A DNA stretch of 64,000 nt from Tubulanus polymorphus (lineage: Eukaryota; Nemertea; Palaeonemertea; Tubulaniformes; Tubulanidae), in NCBI RefSeq assembly GCF_964204645.1, contig NC_134025.1, positions 9,367,001-9,431,000 of the forward strand, in the 5' to 3' direction. This document shows positions 13,301 through 40,625 of this stretch, piece after piece. Position numbers and translations under genes: made by a program. The notes under the pieces were generated by a model. That model did no database searches. It was not told the origin of the DNA and saw only the letters and a list, made by a program, of their open reading frames with translations. The stretch's first letter is position 1. Every line of letters begins with the position of its first letter.

Positions 13301-13523
13301 AACTAGTTTCACAAAGGAAAAGTATAACTCACTCAGTTGTATTGCACATTCTTTGTTGAAATTGCACTCCACCACCACAGGACCTTGTACAAGGACTGAT
13401 ATCACTCCACAGTCCCCAGCCATCATCAATATTGGCAAATATCGTTAAAAAGTTTGGGCACCAAATAACTAGATGTACGATCGTTATTATCATAAAACTG
13501 CTAAATTTCACGTGGAGTCCCAT
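1962..13523 (-). CDS. PAPLN: Papilin (multidomain extracellular matrix protein), 38 coding exons, complete
   Basis: Secreted matrix glycoprotein of the papilin/ADAMTS-like family. In the family it sits in basement membranes and modulates ADAMTS proteases. Start ATG is 13521-13523 and stop TAA 1962-1964. Exons, given as plus positions from the 5' end: 13333-13523, 13134-13191, 12925-13027, 12711-12841, 12512-12632, 12337-12423, 12094-12257, 11876-12008, 11666-11789, 11386-11596, 11114-11302, 10854-11033, 10597-10778, 10374-10515, 10030-10244, 9694-9941, 8033-9619, 7645-7944, 7393-7569, 7111-7287, 6834-7028, 6593-6763, 6318-6503, 6065-6200, 5881-5987, 5554-5793, 5287-5469, 5005-5202, 4750-4926, 4473-4670, 4181-4369, 3837-3983, 3641-3751, 3429-3552, 3189-3349, 2773-3051, 2421-2693, 1962-2104. 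All have GT-AG borders and sum to 7,938 nt (2,645 residues). The N-terminus is a hydrophobic signal peptide followed by [17 protein letters not shown], a thrombospondin-1 repeat. An acceptor at about 13544 suggests an upstream 5' UTR exon. Individual borders may be off by a few bases. Confidence 0.9.
4473..7569 (-). other. Papilin array of eleven Kunitz/BPTI domains
   Basis: Eleven Kunitz domains follow one another, ten of them each on a single exon and one split over exons 6065-6200 and 5881-5987. Each shows the GPC...RWYYD...C..F.YGGC.GN.N.F....C...C pattern with six cysteines. Examples are [17 protein letters not shown] (first) and [17 protein letters not shown] (last). P1-region residues differ between domains (GPCRN, GPCKG, GPCTE, GPCRA and others), so inhibitory specificity, if any, should vary. 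One domain (7111-7287) has [13 protein letters not shown] in place of GPC...WYYD and is the most divergent. Exon 5554-5793 also carries a Ser/Thr-rich linker. Confidence 0.92.
7645..10244 (-). other. Papilin GCC-repeat region with mucin-like, N-glycosylation-rich exon
   Basis: I count thirteen copies here of a cysteine repeat of the form YGCCxDGxTxAxGPNxxGC: two in exon 10030-10244, three in 9694-9941, five in 8033-9619 and three in 7645-7944. A fourteenth sits in exon 3641-3751. The 1,587-base exon 8033-9619 also holds a long insert full of N-x-S/T sequons, Ser and Thr, and a run of about 17 threonines encoded by a trinucleotide repeat. It is probably an extended, heavily glycosylated stalk. 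Similar GCC repeats occur in invertebrate papilins. One repeat is split over the exon 9694/8033 junction. Confidence 0.85.
8451..8503. repeat. Coding trinucleotide microsatellite (poly-threonine)
   Basis: A (GTA)n tract, read as ACT/ACC on the minus strand, encodes about 17 consecutive threonines inside the mucin-like papilin exon. One GTG variant interrupts it. Such tracts are length-unstable, so alleles may differ. Confidence 0.85.
10374..13523 (-). other. Papilin N-terminal block: TSP1 repeats and ADAMTS cysteine-rich/spacer
   Basis: The first exon encodes the signal peptide and TSR1. Exons 12094-13191 encode the cysteine-rich and spacer region typical of ADAMTS-like proteins; fragments such as [12 protein letters not shown] fit the spacer beta-strands. 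Exons 10374-12008 encode a run of further thrombospondin type 1 repeats, for example [12 protein letters not shown] and [13 protein letters not shown]. The W-x-x-W/CSxSCGxG pattern is the C-mannosylation and O-fucosylation motif known for these repeats. This order (TSR, cysteine-rich, spacer, TSRs) is the papilin cassette. Confidence 0.85.
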
Positions 13524-16150
13524 TATCGTGATGGTAGAATTCCTGTAAATAGTAGGAGAATTGTGTCATTTCATCAATTTATCAATTTCAAATAACGATT
13601 TCATGACATACAATCAAATGTTTTTCTGATCATTTCCTCTCTATCATACCACGATCGGTAAAATATACCCTAACAAATAAAGCATTTGAAAAAAATTCAT
13701 ATACCGAGTACTCATTAACTAGAATGATGAAAACTAAAACAGTAATCCCACTACTTAAAAGAATCCCAAAATAGTTGACACTATTACAAGAAGTACATTC
13801 CTTTGGTTTATAAAAATAATTTGGTCTCCATGTCTTCCGGTTGTGGTTAATTTGGTAAACCACCTCGCGAAACAAAACTACAAATCCACAAATGAGTATT
13901 TTTGCTCCCTAGAATTGAGCAGACAACGGAATGACAGTTTTCCGAGAAAATCATTCCCATTTTCACCGATTGCCGAGAATTGAAAATCACTGAAACTTAA
14001 AAGACGCCAAAATTTCATGTCATAGAAAATAACAAACTCAGATCTCATATTTTTTCAGTATTTGGGGTAAGCAGCTGGCCTTAAATCCTGTTTTCAATCA
14101 CAACACATAGTGGTGTGTGTAACTGAGGAAGCAGAATGATTTTTATGTTTTTATTACTAGACTTGATAACAGAGATAAACAATATTATTCTAACTCCAAC
14201 GTTAATGTACAAATGTTTATGCAGTAAGTACTTGCACTAGAAAACATCAGAATAATATAAATATGAAAGTTGATATCTTAGACTTTGCCTGAATAGCTGG
14301 TGTCCTACTAAAAATGTCTAATTTCTGTTGGCCCTGAATCTTCAATATTTTGTAGAATGTGTGGATTCAATAGCAAGAACTGCACTTTTATTAACAAATT
14401 GTCTTTCAATGATACAGAACCAAGTATGACTCAAAATTCACCAAAAGTCAAATCTATCAGGGTGGCCATTTCTATTTGACTTGGTTCCCTGACTTATCTC
14501 CTATTCTGATATGTTCATCATTTTCCCTGACTTAACCTGGTAAAGAATCCAATCAATTAATTAACATAGTCAAATATGTAAAACTTTCTGTGAAACAGTT
14601 TGATTTTACGCGTGATCTAGCAATTTCAACAAATTTCCCTGACTTTTCTCTAGATTTAAGCTTTTCTTTTTTTTACAAAATTCCCTGACTTTTTTAAAGA
14701 AAAGAAAATTCTCTGTTTTTCAGGTAAGTGGGCACCTTGTTTATGTAAAACTGGGTCATGTTGATGCATTACATAAAAGAAAATTGACACAAAGAAACCT
14801 CTCAAATAGTTGTTACGAAGGTATCATCCTAAAAAAAGAATTTCAAAATAGGGTACTAGTCCGAATCAAGTTTAGTAAAGCCATTCTAAAGAATAAATGG
14901 AGATTGGAAAATGTAACTGTGTCATGCTCCATTTAGCATGTTTTTCACAAAAGCAATTTAAAGATCTTTAAAAACTCAATTCACATACCTTGACAAAAGC
15001 ATTCACAAATGAACTACGCTATTCCCTTTGATACTACACAATACCTATGATGACCTATGGCTTTGTGTAAAATTATGATTCATAACTTCAAGGTTCTATG
15101 ACCCTCCTACACACTCTGTCCAGTTTATCTTAGGTCTGATATCACATACCACAAAATCTTTCCTTTTACAATGCACTCAGATTTCGAAATAGCACAGGTG
15201 TCTGGCAGAGAAAAAGGAAGTGGAGAAGGACTATCCATAAATCTTAGCAAACACTTATCAAATCTGATAAGCTTAGATATATTTCATCCTACAAGTTTGC
15301 ATTTTGGATAAAGGGTTTTGTTAGGGTTTGTTAGGATACAAATCAAACTGTATTACCATTGACTCTCAAAGTGCTTATCAAGTTTTTCCAAGAATTCCAG
15401 ATGTAACATTGCTAGTGGCATAGAGATTGTGTCAGTAGAACACAAAGAAATAGGACTATCAGTGTCTCTTTTTGAACTAAAAACATTTGGAATTTCAAGA
15501 AAGAAATCACTTCCATCTTTCAAACCTTGAAAAGAACTGTTTTTGGTTAATAAACTAACTTATAGAAAAAAGAAAATTCCAGTATGGAAACAGTTGGCCC
15601 CACATTCTTTTTTAATCATTTCATCTACGTATTCAGTTTGAAAATCAAAGTTCACTCTAATTACAAAAAAGTACTTGCTTGGTAATTGAAACATACATCA
15701 CTTGGTGAGACATTTATCTGAATATAAGAAAAGAGTGAACAAAATTAGTACTTACACCAGAGGATCTGTTTTCATGCCATGCCTCCTGTCCTACTGCAAA
15801 CTAGTGTACACCACACACACACACATGCCAAAAACTAGCCATGTGCTTACATCTATTTACAGATTGCAGCACTGTATGGTATACTTATTCCTTGCCGCAT
15901 GCTCTGGTAGACTTAACTACAAAGAATCTCTAATACTAGTCAGAATGACTATTTCCTCATGATTTTCCCCGCATAATTTTGTTTAGTCCAATCCTCAAAA
16001 TCCTGTTGATTTTCATTTTCAGTACAACAATCCACAAAACTTCACAATTAAAGGGATTACACAGAAAATCTGAATTCGATGTGTAATTTCTTACTATAAA
16101 AATGTCAATAAGAACTGAAACTAACAACCATTCACAATATGTAATCATAC
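13524..16150. other. Spacer between papilin 5' end and RALGAPB 3' end
   Basis: No gene is visible. The right part (about 16150-16511) is probably RALGAPB 3' UTR, because a minus-strand AATAAA lies at 16152-16157. The left part should hold the papilin promoter and a 5' UTR exon. A transposon-like repeat at 14458-14739 is listed separately. Confidence 0.5.
14458..14739. repeat. MITE-like repeat with TTCCCTGACTT motifs
   Basis: The segment begins CAGGGTGGCCA and ends TGGGCACCTTG, which read as imperfect inverted termini. Inside, the motif CCCTGACTT occurs at least four times (near 14484, 14531, 14637 and 14681). No clean target-site duplication is visible. A degraded non-autonomous DNA transposon is likely. 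Confidence 0.45.
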
Positions 16151-16511
16151 CATTTATTTACAATATATATTATATCATTTTTCTAATAACTTAAGCATTT
16201 CAATGATAACAAGCAAAGAATGTAATTAATTAAATCATCTGGTTGACTAGATTTGAATATAAATCAATTAGAAATTACATGGGTCGATTACAGGTATGTA
16301 ACTTCTAGGGCCGACAGAACACAGTACATTGTACGAGTAGAGTTTTCGTTCAGTATGATGAATAATGAACAATATTGAGAATTTCAACATTTCAAGGATC
16401 ACTGCTTCATTAGTCTTTCAGTAAAATTTATAAAACAATAATGATTTAGCAGTAAAGCAGTAAATTAACGAAGCACATGTACAGTAGATATCAGAATCTT
16501 CTTTGTGATGT

Positions 16512-33301
<16,790 letters not shown>

Positions 33302-33354
33302 CTTGTCAATTTATGAATTCCCAAAAATGGGTAACCTAAAAGAAGAAATAGACA

Positions 33355-33859
33355 ACTAATGTCTATTTCAACCTGACTTGAGAGCATTCCGGGTGGCCTA
33401 GCTCGCTAATTTTTGGTAGTACATACCTGACAAAGGTCTTAATAGGACCAGAAAGGACAGGCAGTCGACCTAAATCATCATTTTTTAATCCATTCGAAAC
33501 TGTATTGAAGGATATCCAAAAAGTCTTCACTGAAAGGGGTTCCTGAGAGAAAAGAGACTCCATGATTTGAAAGTTTAACAATATGTTTCCATGCCTACCA
33601 ACTGAAGTTTGGTACGTAGGCATGGAAACATATTGTTAAACTTTCAAATCATGGAGTCACTTCTCTTCATTTAACCCCTTTCAGTGAAGACTTTTTGGAT
33701 ATCTTTCAATACAGTTTCTAATGGATTAAAAAGTGATGTTTTAGGTCGACTGTCGGTCCTTTCTGGTACCATTAAGACCTTTATCAGGTATATACTACCA
33801 AAAATGAGTGAGCTAGGCCACCCGGAATGCTCTCAAGTCAGGTTGAAATAGACATTAGT
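33355..33859. mobile_element. 505-bp near-perfect palindrome (fold-back element)
   Basis: The left arm begins ACTAATGTCTATTTCAACC and the right arm ends with its complement GGTTGAAATAGACATTAGT. The arms are about 250 bases each with scattered mismatches and meet near 33607 at CTTCAGTTGG-like sequence with almost no loop. It starts 54 bases upstream of the RALGAPB start codon. A plausible 3' splice site on the minus strand (CTTCTTTTAG, around 33340) separates the palindrome from the start codon, so it may sit in a 5' UTR intron or the promoter. Confidence 0.8.
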
Positions 33860-33863
33860 CAGT

Positions 33864-34260
33864 AGCCTAACCTGTCTGTGGTTTAGGCCTAGTTTAACGA
33901 TTGCATATTTTCACAAACATGGGCGTCCCTAGGGGGGTTCGTTACTTTGAACGAACCCCCTTTTATGAATTTTCAAACATCGACGAATGTCGGCACATGG
34001 TCTGCATTTGCTGAATTAGCAAAATCGATACATGCAAAGTAAACGGGAACCAGTCTACCCATCGGCCTCAGATTGCACCAGAACGCGCCTGCTTGCACGA
34101 AATCTTCAAACATTTTCTGGCGGATTTTCCCCCAGAACCTCTTCTATTCCTAAAAACGAACTCCCAAAAAAAAATCCTAGGGACGCCTATGACAAACAGT
34201 TGTTGTTGGTGGTGTAAAAGGCCATCCAATTGTATTTTTGATAAAAAAGCTTCCAACCAA
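33864..34260 (+). mobile_element. MITE copy (115-bp family) interrupted by a TIR element
   Basis: The flanks (33864-33919 and 34196-34260) are the two halves of the about 115-bp MITE seen intact at 38743-38857 and 44236-44345. The insert begins GGGCGTCCCTAGG and ends CCTAGGGACGCC, which are inverted complements typical of hAT-like termini. The string ACAAACA occurs on both sides of the insert, consistent with a target duplication of about 7-8 bases. A subterminal hairpin (GGGGGTTCG...CGAACCCCC) is near 33940. No protein is encoded. Confidence 0.6.
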
Positions 34261-34556
34261 CGATAGACTAACTAAAGTAGGCCATAAAGTGTGAATTAAG
34301 ATTATATTGCCGTTGGCAGAGAATAGACATGTGGATGAACTATTAAGACATAACGTTACCAACAAAATAAATTAGTAAATCTTAGACATTTTATACATTT
34401 TTGACCATTTTGATAGATCCCATAAAAAAGTCAATTCAAATACGCTACTTTATTTGTGGATGCGCTGAACTTGATTTTCTCGGAGCCAACCCATAAGGAT
34501 GAAAAATAGACTGGTTCAGCAAACTGCGCCTCTGGGTTTATGGTTTTTCCATTTAG

Positions 34557-37500
34557 GTCTGTCTGCAGAGTTTCCAGAACCTGTCATGTCAGGGCCCAAG
34601 ACCTGACATGACAGGTGGGACCTCAGGTGACAGGTCGATTTGCTAAAATGAAAATCGTTATGACTGAACCGATGATAGGCGATTAGAAGATATGATAGGC
34701 GCGGATTTAAAACAAATGATAGCCGATAAGAAACAAAAAGAACATATCTTAGTGCTTTCTGAATATATTATTCAAAAACAAAAAACAAACTATGATGTGT
34801 TATGAATTCATTTAAGAATTTATGTTTGCCTTGTAAAGATGCAATGATTGTGAATTATTTGAGAACATTGAAAGAAATTTTTACAATTAATTTATTTTTT
34901 TGTAACATGAAACATGAAAATATCAAGATCAGGCAATGATACTAGTAGTGCCTTATGTAATCATAATCAGCATTAATAACAATCATTATACTCACTATGA
35001 TTAGGCCCTATATTATTATATATTATTATTAATTACTCGCAATATAATTAATTCACCAAGTGCACATACAATTTAAAAACATTTCAGTCCAAGCTTATAA
35101 GTTGACATAGATAAATTAGACATAACACTGATTAATTAGTGAGACCTCACACGGCAACGCGCGCCATTTTGCAGAGCTTCTCGAGACCTGTGGTGACAGG
35201 TCTGCATTAAAACTGATGAAATGAAGGAAAACATTAATTTTTATAGTCTCTTTATAGTAAAGAGTATAATATAAATTGCTAACCATGGATAGAATTAATC
35301 TAAAGTTACTATAAAACAATAATTATGAAGCGAGACCTGACACGGCAGCTCGCGCCATTTTGCAGAGCTTCTCGGGACCTGTGGTGACAGGTCTGCACTA
35401 AAACTGATGAAATTGAAAAAACTTTACTTTTTATAACCTTTATATAGTAAAGAGTATAATATAAATTGCTAACCATGGATAGAGTTAATCTTAAGTTACT
35501 ATAAAACAATAATTATGAAGCGAGACCTCACACGGCAGCTCGCGCCATTTTGCAGAGCTTCTCGGGACCTGTGGTGACAGGTCTGCTTGAAAACTGATGA
35601 AATGGAAAAAACTTTACTTTTTATGGTCTCTTTATAGTAAAGAGTATAATATAAATTGCTAACCATGGATAGAATTAATCTTAAGATACTATAAAACAAT
35701 AATTATGAAGCGAGACCTGACACGGCAGCTCGCGCCATTTTGCAGAGCTTCTCGAGACCTGTGGTGACAGGTCTGCATTAAAACTGATGAAATGAAGGAA
35801 AACATTAATTTTTATAGTCTCTTTATAGTAAAGAGTATAATATAAATTGCTGACCATGGATAGAATTAATCTAAAGTTACTATAAAACAATAATTATGAA
35901 GCGAGACCTGACACGGCAGCTCGCGCCATTTTGCAGAGCTTCTCGGGACCTGTGGTGACAGGTCTGCACTAAAACTGATGAAATTGAAAAAACTTTACTT
36001 TTTATAACCTTTATATAGTAAAGAGTATAATATAAATTGCTAACCATAGATAGAGTTAATCTTAAGTTACTATAAAACAATAATTATGAAGCGAGACCTC
36101 ACACGGAAGCTCGCGCCATTTTGCAGAGCTTCTCGAGACCTGTGGTGACAGGTCTGCATTAAAACTGATGAAATGGAAAAAACTTTACTTTTTATAACCT
36201 TTATATAGTAAAGAGTATAATATAAATTGCTAACCATAGATAGAGTTAATCTTAAGTTACTATAAAACAATAATTTTGAAGCGAGACCTCACACGGAAGC
36301 TCGCGCCATTTTGCAGAGCTTCTCGAGACCTGTGGTGACAGGTCTGCATTAAAACTGATGAAATGGAAAAAACTTTACTTTTTATAACCTTTATATAGTA
36401 AAGAGTATAATATAAATTGCTAACCATAGATAGAGTTAATCTTAAGTTACTATAAAACAATAATTTTGAAGCGAGACCTCACACGGAAGCTCGCGCCATT
36501 TTGCAGAGCTTCTCGGGACCTGTGGTGACAGGTCTGCTTGAAAACTGATGAAATGGAAAAAACTTTACTTTTTATGGTATCTTTATAGTAATGAATATAA
36601 TATAGATTGCTAACCATGGATATAGTTAATCTTAAGTTACTATAAAACAAAAATTATGAAGCGAGACCTGACACGGCAGCTCGCGCCATTTTGCAGAGCT
36701 TCTCGGGACCTGTGGTGACAGGTCTGCATTAAAACTGATGAAATGGAAAAAACTTTACTTTTTATAACCTTTATATAGTAAAGAGTATAAGGCTTAATAT
36801 AAATTGCTAACCATAGATAGAGTTAATCTTAAGTTACTATAAAACAATAATTATGAAGCGAGACCTCACACGGAAGCTCGCGCCATTTTGCAGAGCTTCT
36901 CGAGACCTGTGGTGACAGGTCTGCATTAAAACTGATGAAATGAAGGAAAACATTAATTTTTATAGTCTCTTTATAGTAAAGAGTATAATATAAATTGCTA
37001 ACCATGGATAGAATTAATCTAAAGTTACTATAAAACAATAATTATGAAGCGAGACCTGACACGGCAGCTCGCGCCATTTTGCAGAGCTTCTCGGGACCTG
37101 TGGTGACAGGTCTGCACTAAAACTGATGAAATTGAAAAAACTTTACTTTTTATAACCTTTATATAGTAAAGAGTATAATATAAATTGCTAACCATAGATA
37201 GAGTTAATCTTAAGTTACTATAAAACAATAATTTTGAAGCGAGACCTCACACGGAAGCTCGCGCCATTTTGCAGAGCTTCTCGAGACCTGTGGTGACAGG
37301 TCTGCATTAAAACTGATGAAATGGAAAAAACTTTACTTTTTATGGTCTCTTTATAGTAAAGAGTATAATATAAATTGCTAACCATGGATAGAATTAATCT
37401 TAAGATACTATGAAACAATAATTATGAAGCGAGACCTGACACGGCAGCTCGCGCCATTTTGCAGAGCTTCTCGAGACCTGTGGTGACAGGTCTGCACTAA

Positions 37501-38512
37501 AACTGATGAAATGGAAAAAATTTTACTTTTTATAACCTTTATATAGTAAAGAGTATAATATAAATTGCTAACCATGGATAGAGTTAATCTTAAGTTACTA
37601 TAAAACAATAATTATGAAGCGAGACCTCACACGGAAGCTCGCGCCATTTTGCAGAGCTTTTCGGGACCTGTGGTGACAGGTCTGCATTAAAACTGATGAA
37701 ATGAAGGAAAACATTAATTCTTATGGTCTCTTTATAGCAAAGAGTATAATATCAATTGCTAATCATGGATAGAATTAATCTAAAGTTACTATAAAACAGA
37801 AATTATGAAGCGAGACCTCACACGGCAGCTCGCGCCATTTTACAGAGCTTCTCGGGACCTGTGGTGACAGGTCTGCATTAAAACTGATATAAGAAAAAAA
37901 CTTCATGCTTTAAATTGATGAGTTGATTTAAAATCAGTCTCAATAAAATCAGTCTCTATATTGCATTCGGCTCTTTTACATGTACATCATAAAGACAATG
38001 AATATAAATAGTGAGACTTCAGGACTTCAGGACAGTGAGGAGTGTTGCCGAACTGTGATAGTGAGCAGATAATTTTCAGTGTCTTATTGCGGAAACGAAA
38101 TATCAAGACCTCGATTCATCTAGCGAAAATATTCTCTTATAATGTGCTCTTATTTCTACATTAATTAATTCATCTATGCCTGAAACTTATTTTTTACCTT
38201 TAATACAGAAATAAGTCATAGTTTACACATAAATATTTTCTTCTTATAAATCAACCTTTCAAATGAATTATTTGTCAGAACATTTTCCTTATCGTTATTG
38301 TTGAATCATTTTCGATATTAACGACGGGTCAGAATATTCATTCAACTCAAAATGTTCTTCCATTCGTCTAACACATGCCTAGATATTTCGCCGTTTCGTC
38401 AAATATTGTCATGAGTTTGGGTTTTTTTGGGACCTGACATGACAGGTCAGACCTGTCATGTCAGGTCTTAAGACCTGACATGACAGGTTCTGGAAACTCT
38501 GCAGACAGACAT
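34557..38512. mobile_element. 4-kb composite element: inverted termini enclosing a 190-bp satellite array
   Basis: The left end carries GTCTGTCTGCAGAGTTTCC followed by palindromic blocks of ACCTGTCATGTCAGG type. The right end carries the inverted copy, ending GGAAACTCTGCAGACAGAC. Between them lie about 500 bases of AT-rich unique sequence, the satellite array (35100-37900) and another 500 bases of unique sequence. The satellite units themselves contain GAGACCTGACA and TGACAGGTC, so the array and the termini share the same core motif. I see no transposase and no clear target-site duplication. It is probably a non-autonomous DNA transposon with expanded internal repeats; the superfamily cannot be set from this window. 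Confidence 0.65.
35100..37900. repeat. Tandem satellite, 15 copies of about 190 bp
   Basis: The landmark GAGACCT(G/C)ACACGG recurs at 35141, 35332, 35522, 35712, 35903, 36093, 36283, 36473, 36663, 36860, 37051, 37241, 37431, 37621 and 37812. Spacing is 190-191 bases except one unit of 197, which carries a 7-base insertion near 36790. Units are highly similar, with a few recurring variant types (CTCGAGACC versus CTCGGGACC; TTATAACCTTTATATAG versus TTATGGTCTCTTTATAG), which suggests recent spread by unequal exchange of multi-unit blocks. The first and last units are the most divergent. Each unit shows a minus-strand frame of about 66 codons that follows from the repeat and is not taken as a gene. 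Confidence 0.95.
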
Positions 38513-38742
38513 CAATCGGTTTTTCCCGGGTTTCCCAGATATCTAATAATCTCGAGCAGACAGACCGATCCAAATAAAAAATCCAGCAATGTGAATGTAC
38601 AGACCCATTTGTTTCCTTCATCTGTTCCTCTACCTTTGAATCGTGATCACAGCACAGGGGCTCGTATCAGAGTTGTAGGTAATTAGGTATTTAGTGTATA
38701 AACGATAACCCCATAACGTGGCTTACAAGTTACATTACTTAG

Positions 38743-38857
38743 TCAGTAAGTCTGTCTGTGGTTTAGTTTCACGATCGGATATTTTCACAAACCACATATT
38801 GGTGTAAGCCCATCCGATTATAAAAAGCTTACCACCAACGATAGGTAACTAACTAAC
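38743..38857 (+). mobile_element. Intact copy of the 115-bp MITE family
   Basis: The copy begins CAGTAAGTCTGTCTGTGG and ends GGTAACTAACTA. It contains two potential hairpins: CTGTGGTTT...AAACCAC, and a TTATAAAAAGCTT block. Related copies are at 33864-34260, 39053-39898, 44236-44345 and 45420-46313. Confidence 0.6.
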
Positions 38858-39052
38858 ACTTACTGAGCAGTTGATGGTAAATGACCTCGTTCGCTGATTA
38901 AGAAACTTTACACCACAAACACTAATCGATTCGTCATACCGGCCGTAGTAGGAGCCAGAGTTGGGTAAGAAAGACCACTATTTTTCTAATCACAAAGCCT
39001 AAATTATTGATTGCATGGCTATAGGCCTATCCACAGACAGGCATAGGGACTT

Positions 39053-39898
39053 GTAGTTAGTTACCTAATCGTTGGTGGTAAGCTTTTTATAATCGGATGG
39101 GCTTATACCAACGTTAGGGATGACAAGGACCAAAACACGGTTGAAAAAAGTAACACTTCAAAAATATACTTTCTATTCACTTCAGTCCACAATTAATGGC
39201 TTAATTCACAAACTAACACAGGTACCTTTCGAAATAATCCAATTTTATGTACGTTTCGAGTGATTAATCAACATTATTTTGAGAAATTAATTAATTTCTC
39301 CACAAATTTCGCCATTGGCCGCCATTTCTCTGTATTGCACATGTGGCATGATAAGACAAGGGGACCTACAAGGATTTATATAAAACTTTCAAGACGAAAC
39401 GACAATTTTTATTTTTGATGGTTTTCCAACTTTTATTTCAAGTCTTCGTGTTTTCCATGATAAATAATGAAATGATAAATTTCTGGTAAAAGAAAAATGT
39501 GAATAAGTGTTGATTTTTTAATTTTTTTAAATTTCGTCGTTTCGCTTTGTTAGTTTGTGCTGTTGTCCTGGGCTCAGTCCACAGATGCCAGCACCTCCAG
39601 TAATTTTCAAAATGGCAGCTGTTGACTGGACGGAAATTTACTCTCACTTTACGGCCGATTTGCACATGGATTAAGATCGTCAGGTGAGGTGTTATAGGTA
39701 TCAGACAAACTACGAATCTGTTGTGCGTCGATTACAACAAAAATGAGACAGATATCTTAAGAGACAATGAAATGCCAGGCAAATTACTCGTCAGTCAAAT
39801 TGGCTGACGAAGATTTCATACAAAAATGACCTTCCCATTCCTGACTGTGGTTTGTGAAAATATCCGATCGTGAAACTAAACCACAGTCAGGTTACTGA
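39053..39898 (-). mobile_element. Reverse copy of the 115-bp MITE split by an about 725-bp insertion
   Basis: The outer parts are TAGTTAGTTACCTAATCG to GGGCTTATACCA on the left, and GTGGTTTGTGAAAATATCC to GGTTACTGAC on the right. They join into one MITE in reverse orientation. The insert starts GTTAGGGATGACAAGG and ends CCTTCCCATTCCTGAC, which are imperfect inverted complements (about 12 of 16). No transposase frame is visible inside. Confidence 0.5.
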
Positions 39899-40264
39899 CT
39901 AAGGGACTTGTCACATTTGATAAAGAATGAATAAAACCATTACCGGTACCATAATGACCAACCCCAATATCATAATCTGAAAATACAGGTATGGCGGAGC
40001 TTAGTCTGAATACCAGTCGTTGTTATGGGTTCCCTATGGTTTGGGAAGCGACGGCTGTACTAATTAGACTAAAAGGTGGAGCTGGTCATTTATTGGTTTT
40101 TTTAGCTGGTTTTATTCATTCGCTATCTTGATCTTGATTATTATACTGCATCGACCGCGTATTCGTGTATTGGTGATGCAGGGAGTTGCACAATGGTATT
40201 CGCTCTGAACACTCTGATTTAGTTCTGTTTGGTACTGCTAGCAATTTTAACAATTCCCAGTGAT

Positions 40265-40383
40265 CACAGAGGCCTGACAATAAGTTTTTGACCGCAGTGT
40301 CCCAGGTAATAAAAAACTTTTTTACATGGGCCTATAGTACCTAGGATACTGGGGTCAAAAACTTTTTGACTCAGGCCCCTGTT
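40265..40383. mobile_element. Short palindromic MITE, CACAGGGG-like ends
   Basis: The arms CACAGAGGCCTGACAATAAG and its partial complement at the right end (GACTCAGGCCCCTGT) flank a core with TACCTAGGATACTGGGGTC. That core is shared with the palindrome at 44505-44638. It lies upstream of the caspase gene. A more diverged relative may lie at 45244-45370. Confidence 0.5.
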
Positions 40384-40625
40384 ATTGCTATAACACTTTT
40401 CAATCATATCATCATGTTATGTTCGTTGTGCTTTCTTTTATTTTCAGTCAAAATCCACATGACATTTTATTAAGAGTTGCATTAGAAGAGTCCTTAATTA
40501 TTTCGGAAACAATTCAGCTAGCGCTATCAGATTGGGAATATTGGTCGTGGAAATTCATGCCCGATTCAGAAACTAAACCTTATTAATGTTGTTTATGGAG
40601 ATTTGTGACCTGTAGCCTCATAACT

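Noticed and set aside
35116-37608. Repeated minus-strand frames of about 66 codons, one per satellite unit
   Set aside because: They follow from the 190-bp tandem repeat. The unit length is not a multiple of three, the frames overlap the next unit, and they have no codon-level conservation beyond the DNA repeat. I treat them as non-coding.
35100-37900. CRISPR array
   Set aside because: Units are contiguous and about 190 bp, with no short repeat-spacer alternation, in an animal genome.
39438-39665. 75-codon minus-strand frame as a transposase fragment
   Set aside because: No DDE/D, zinc-finger or other family motif is visible; the frame length is within chance for this composition.
40605-40625. 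Upstream GTG start for the caspase
   Set aside because: Nuclear animal genes start at ATG; the first ATG in frame is at 40626 and gives a normal DED N-terminus.
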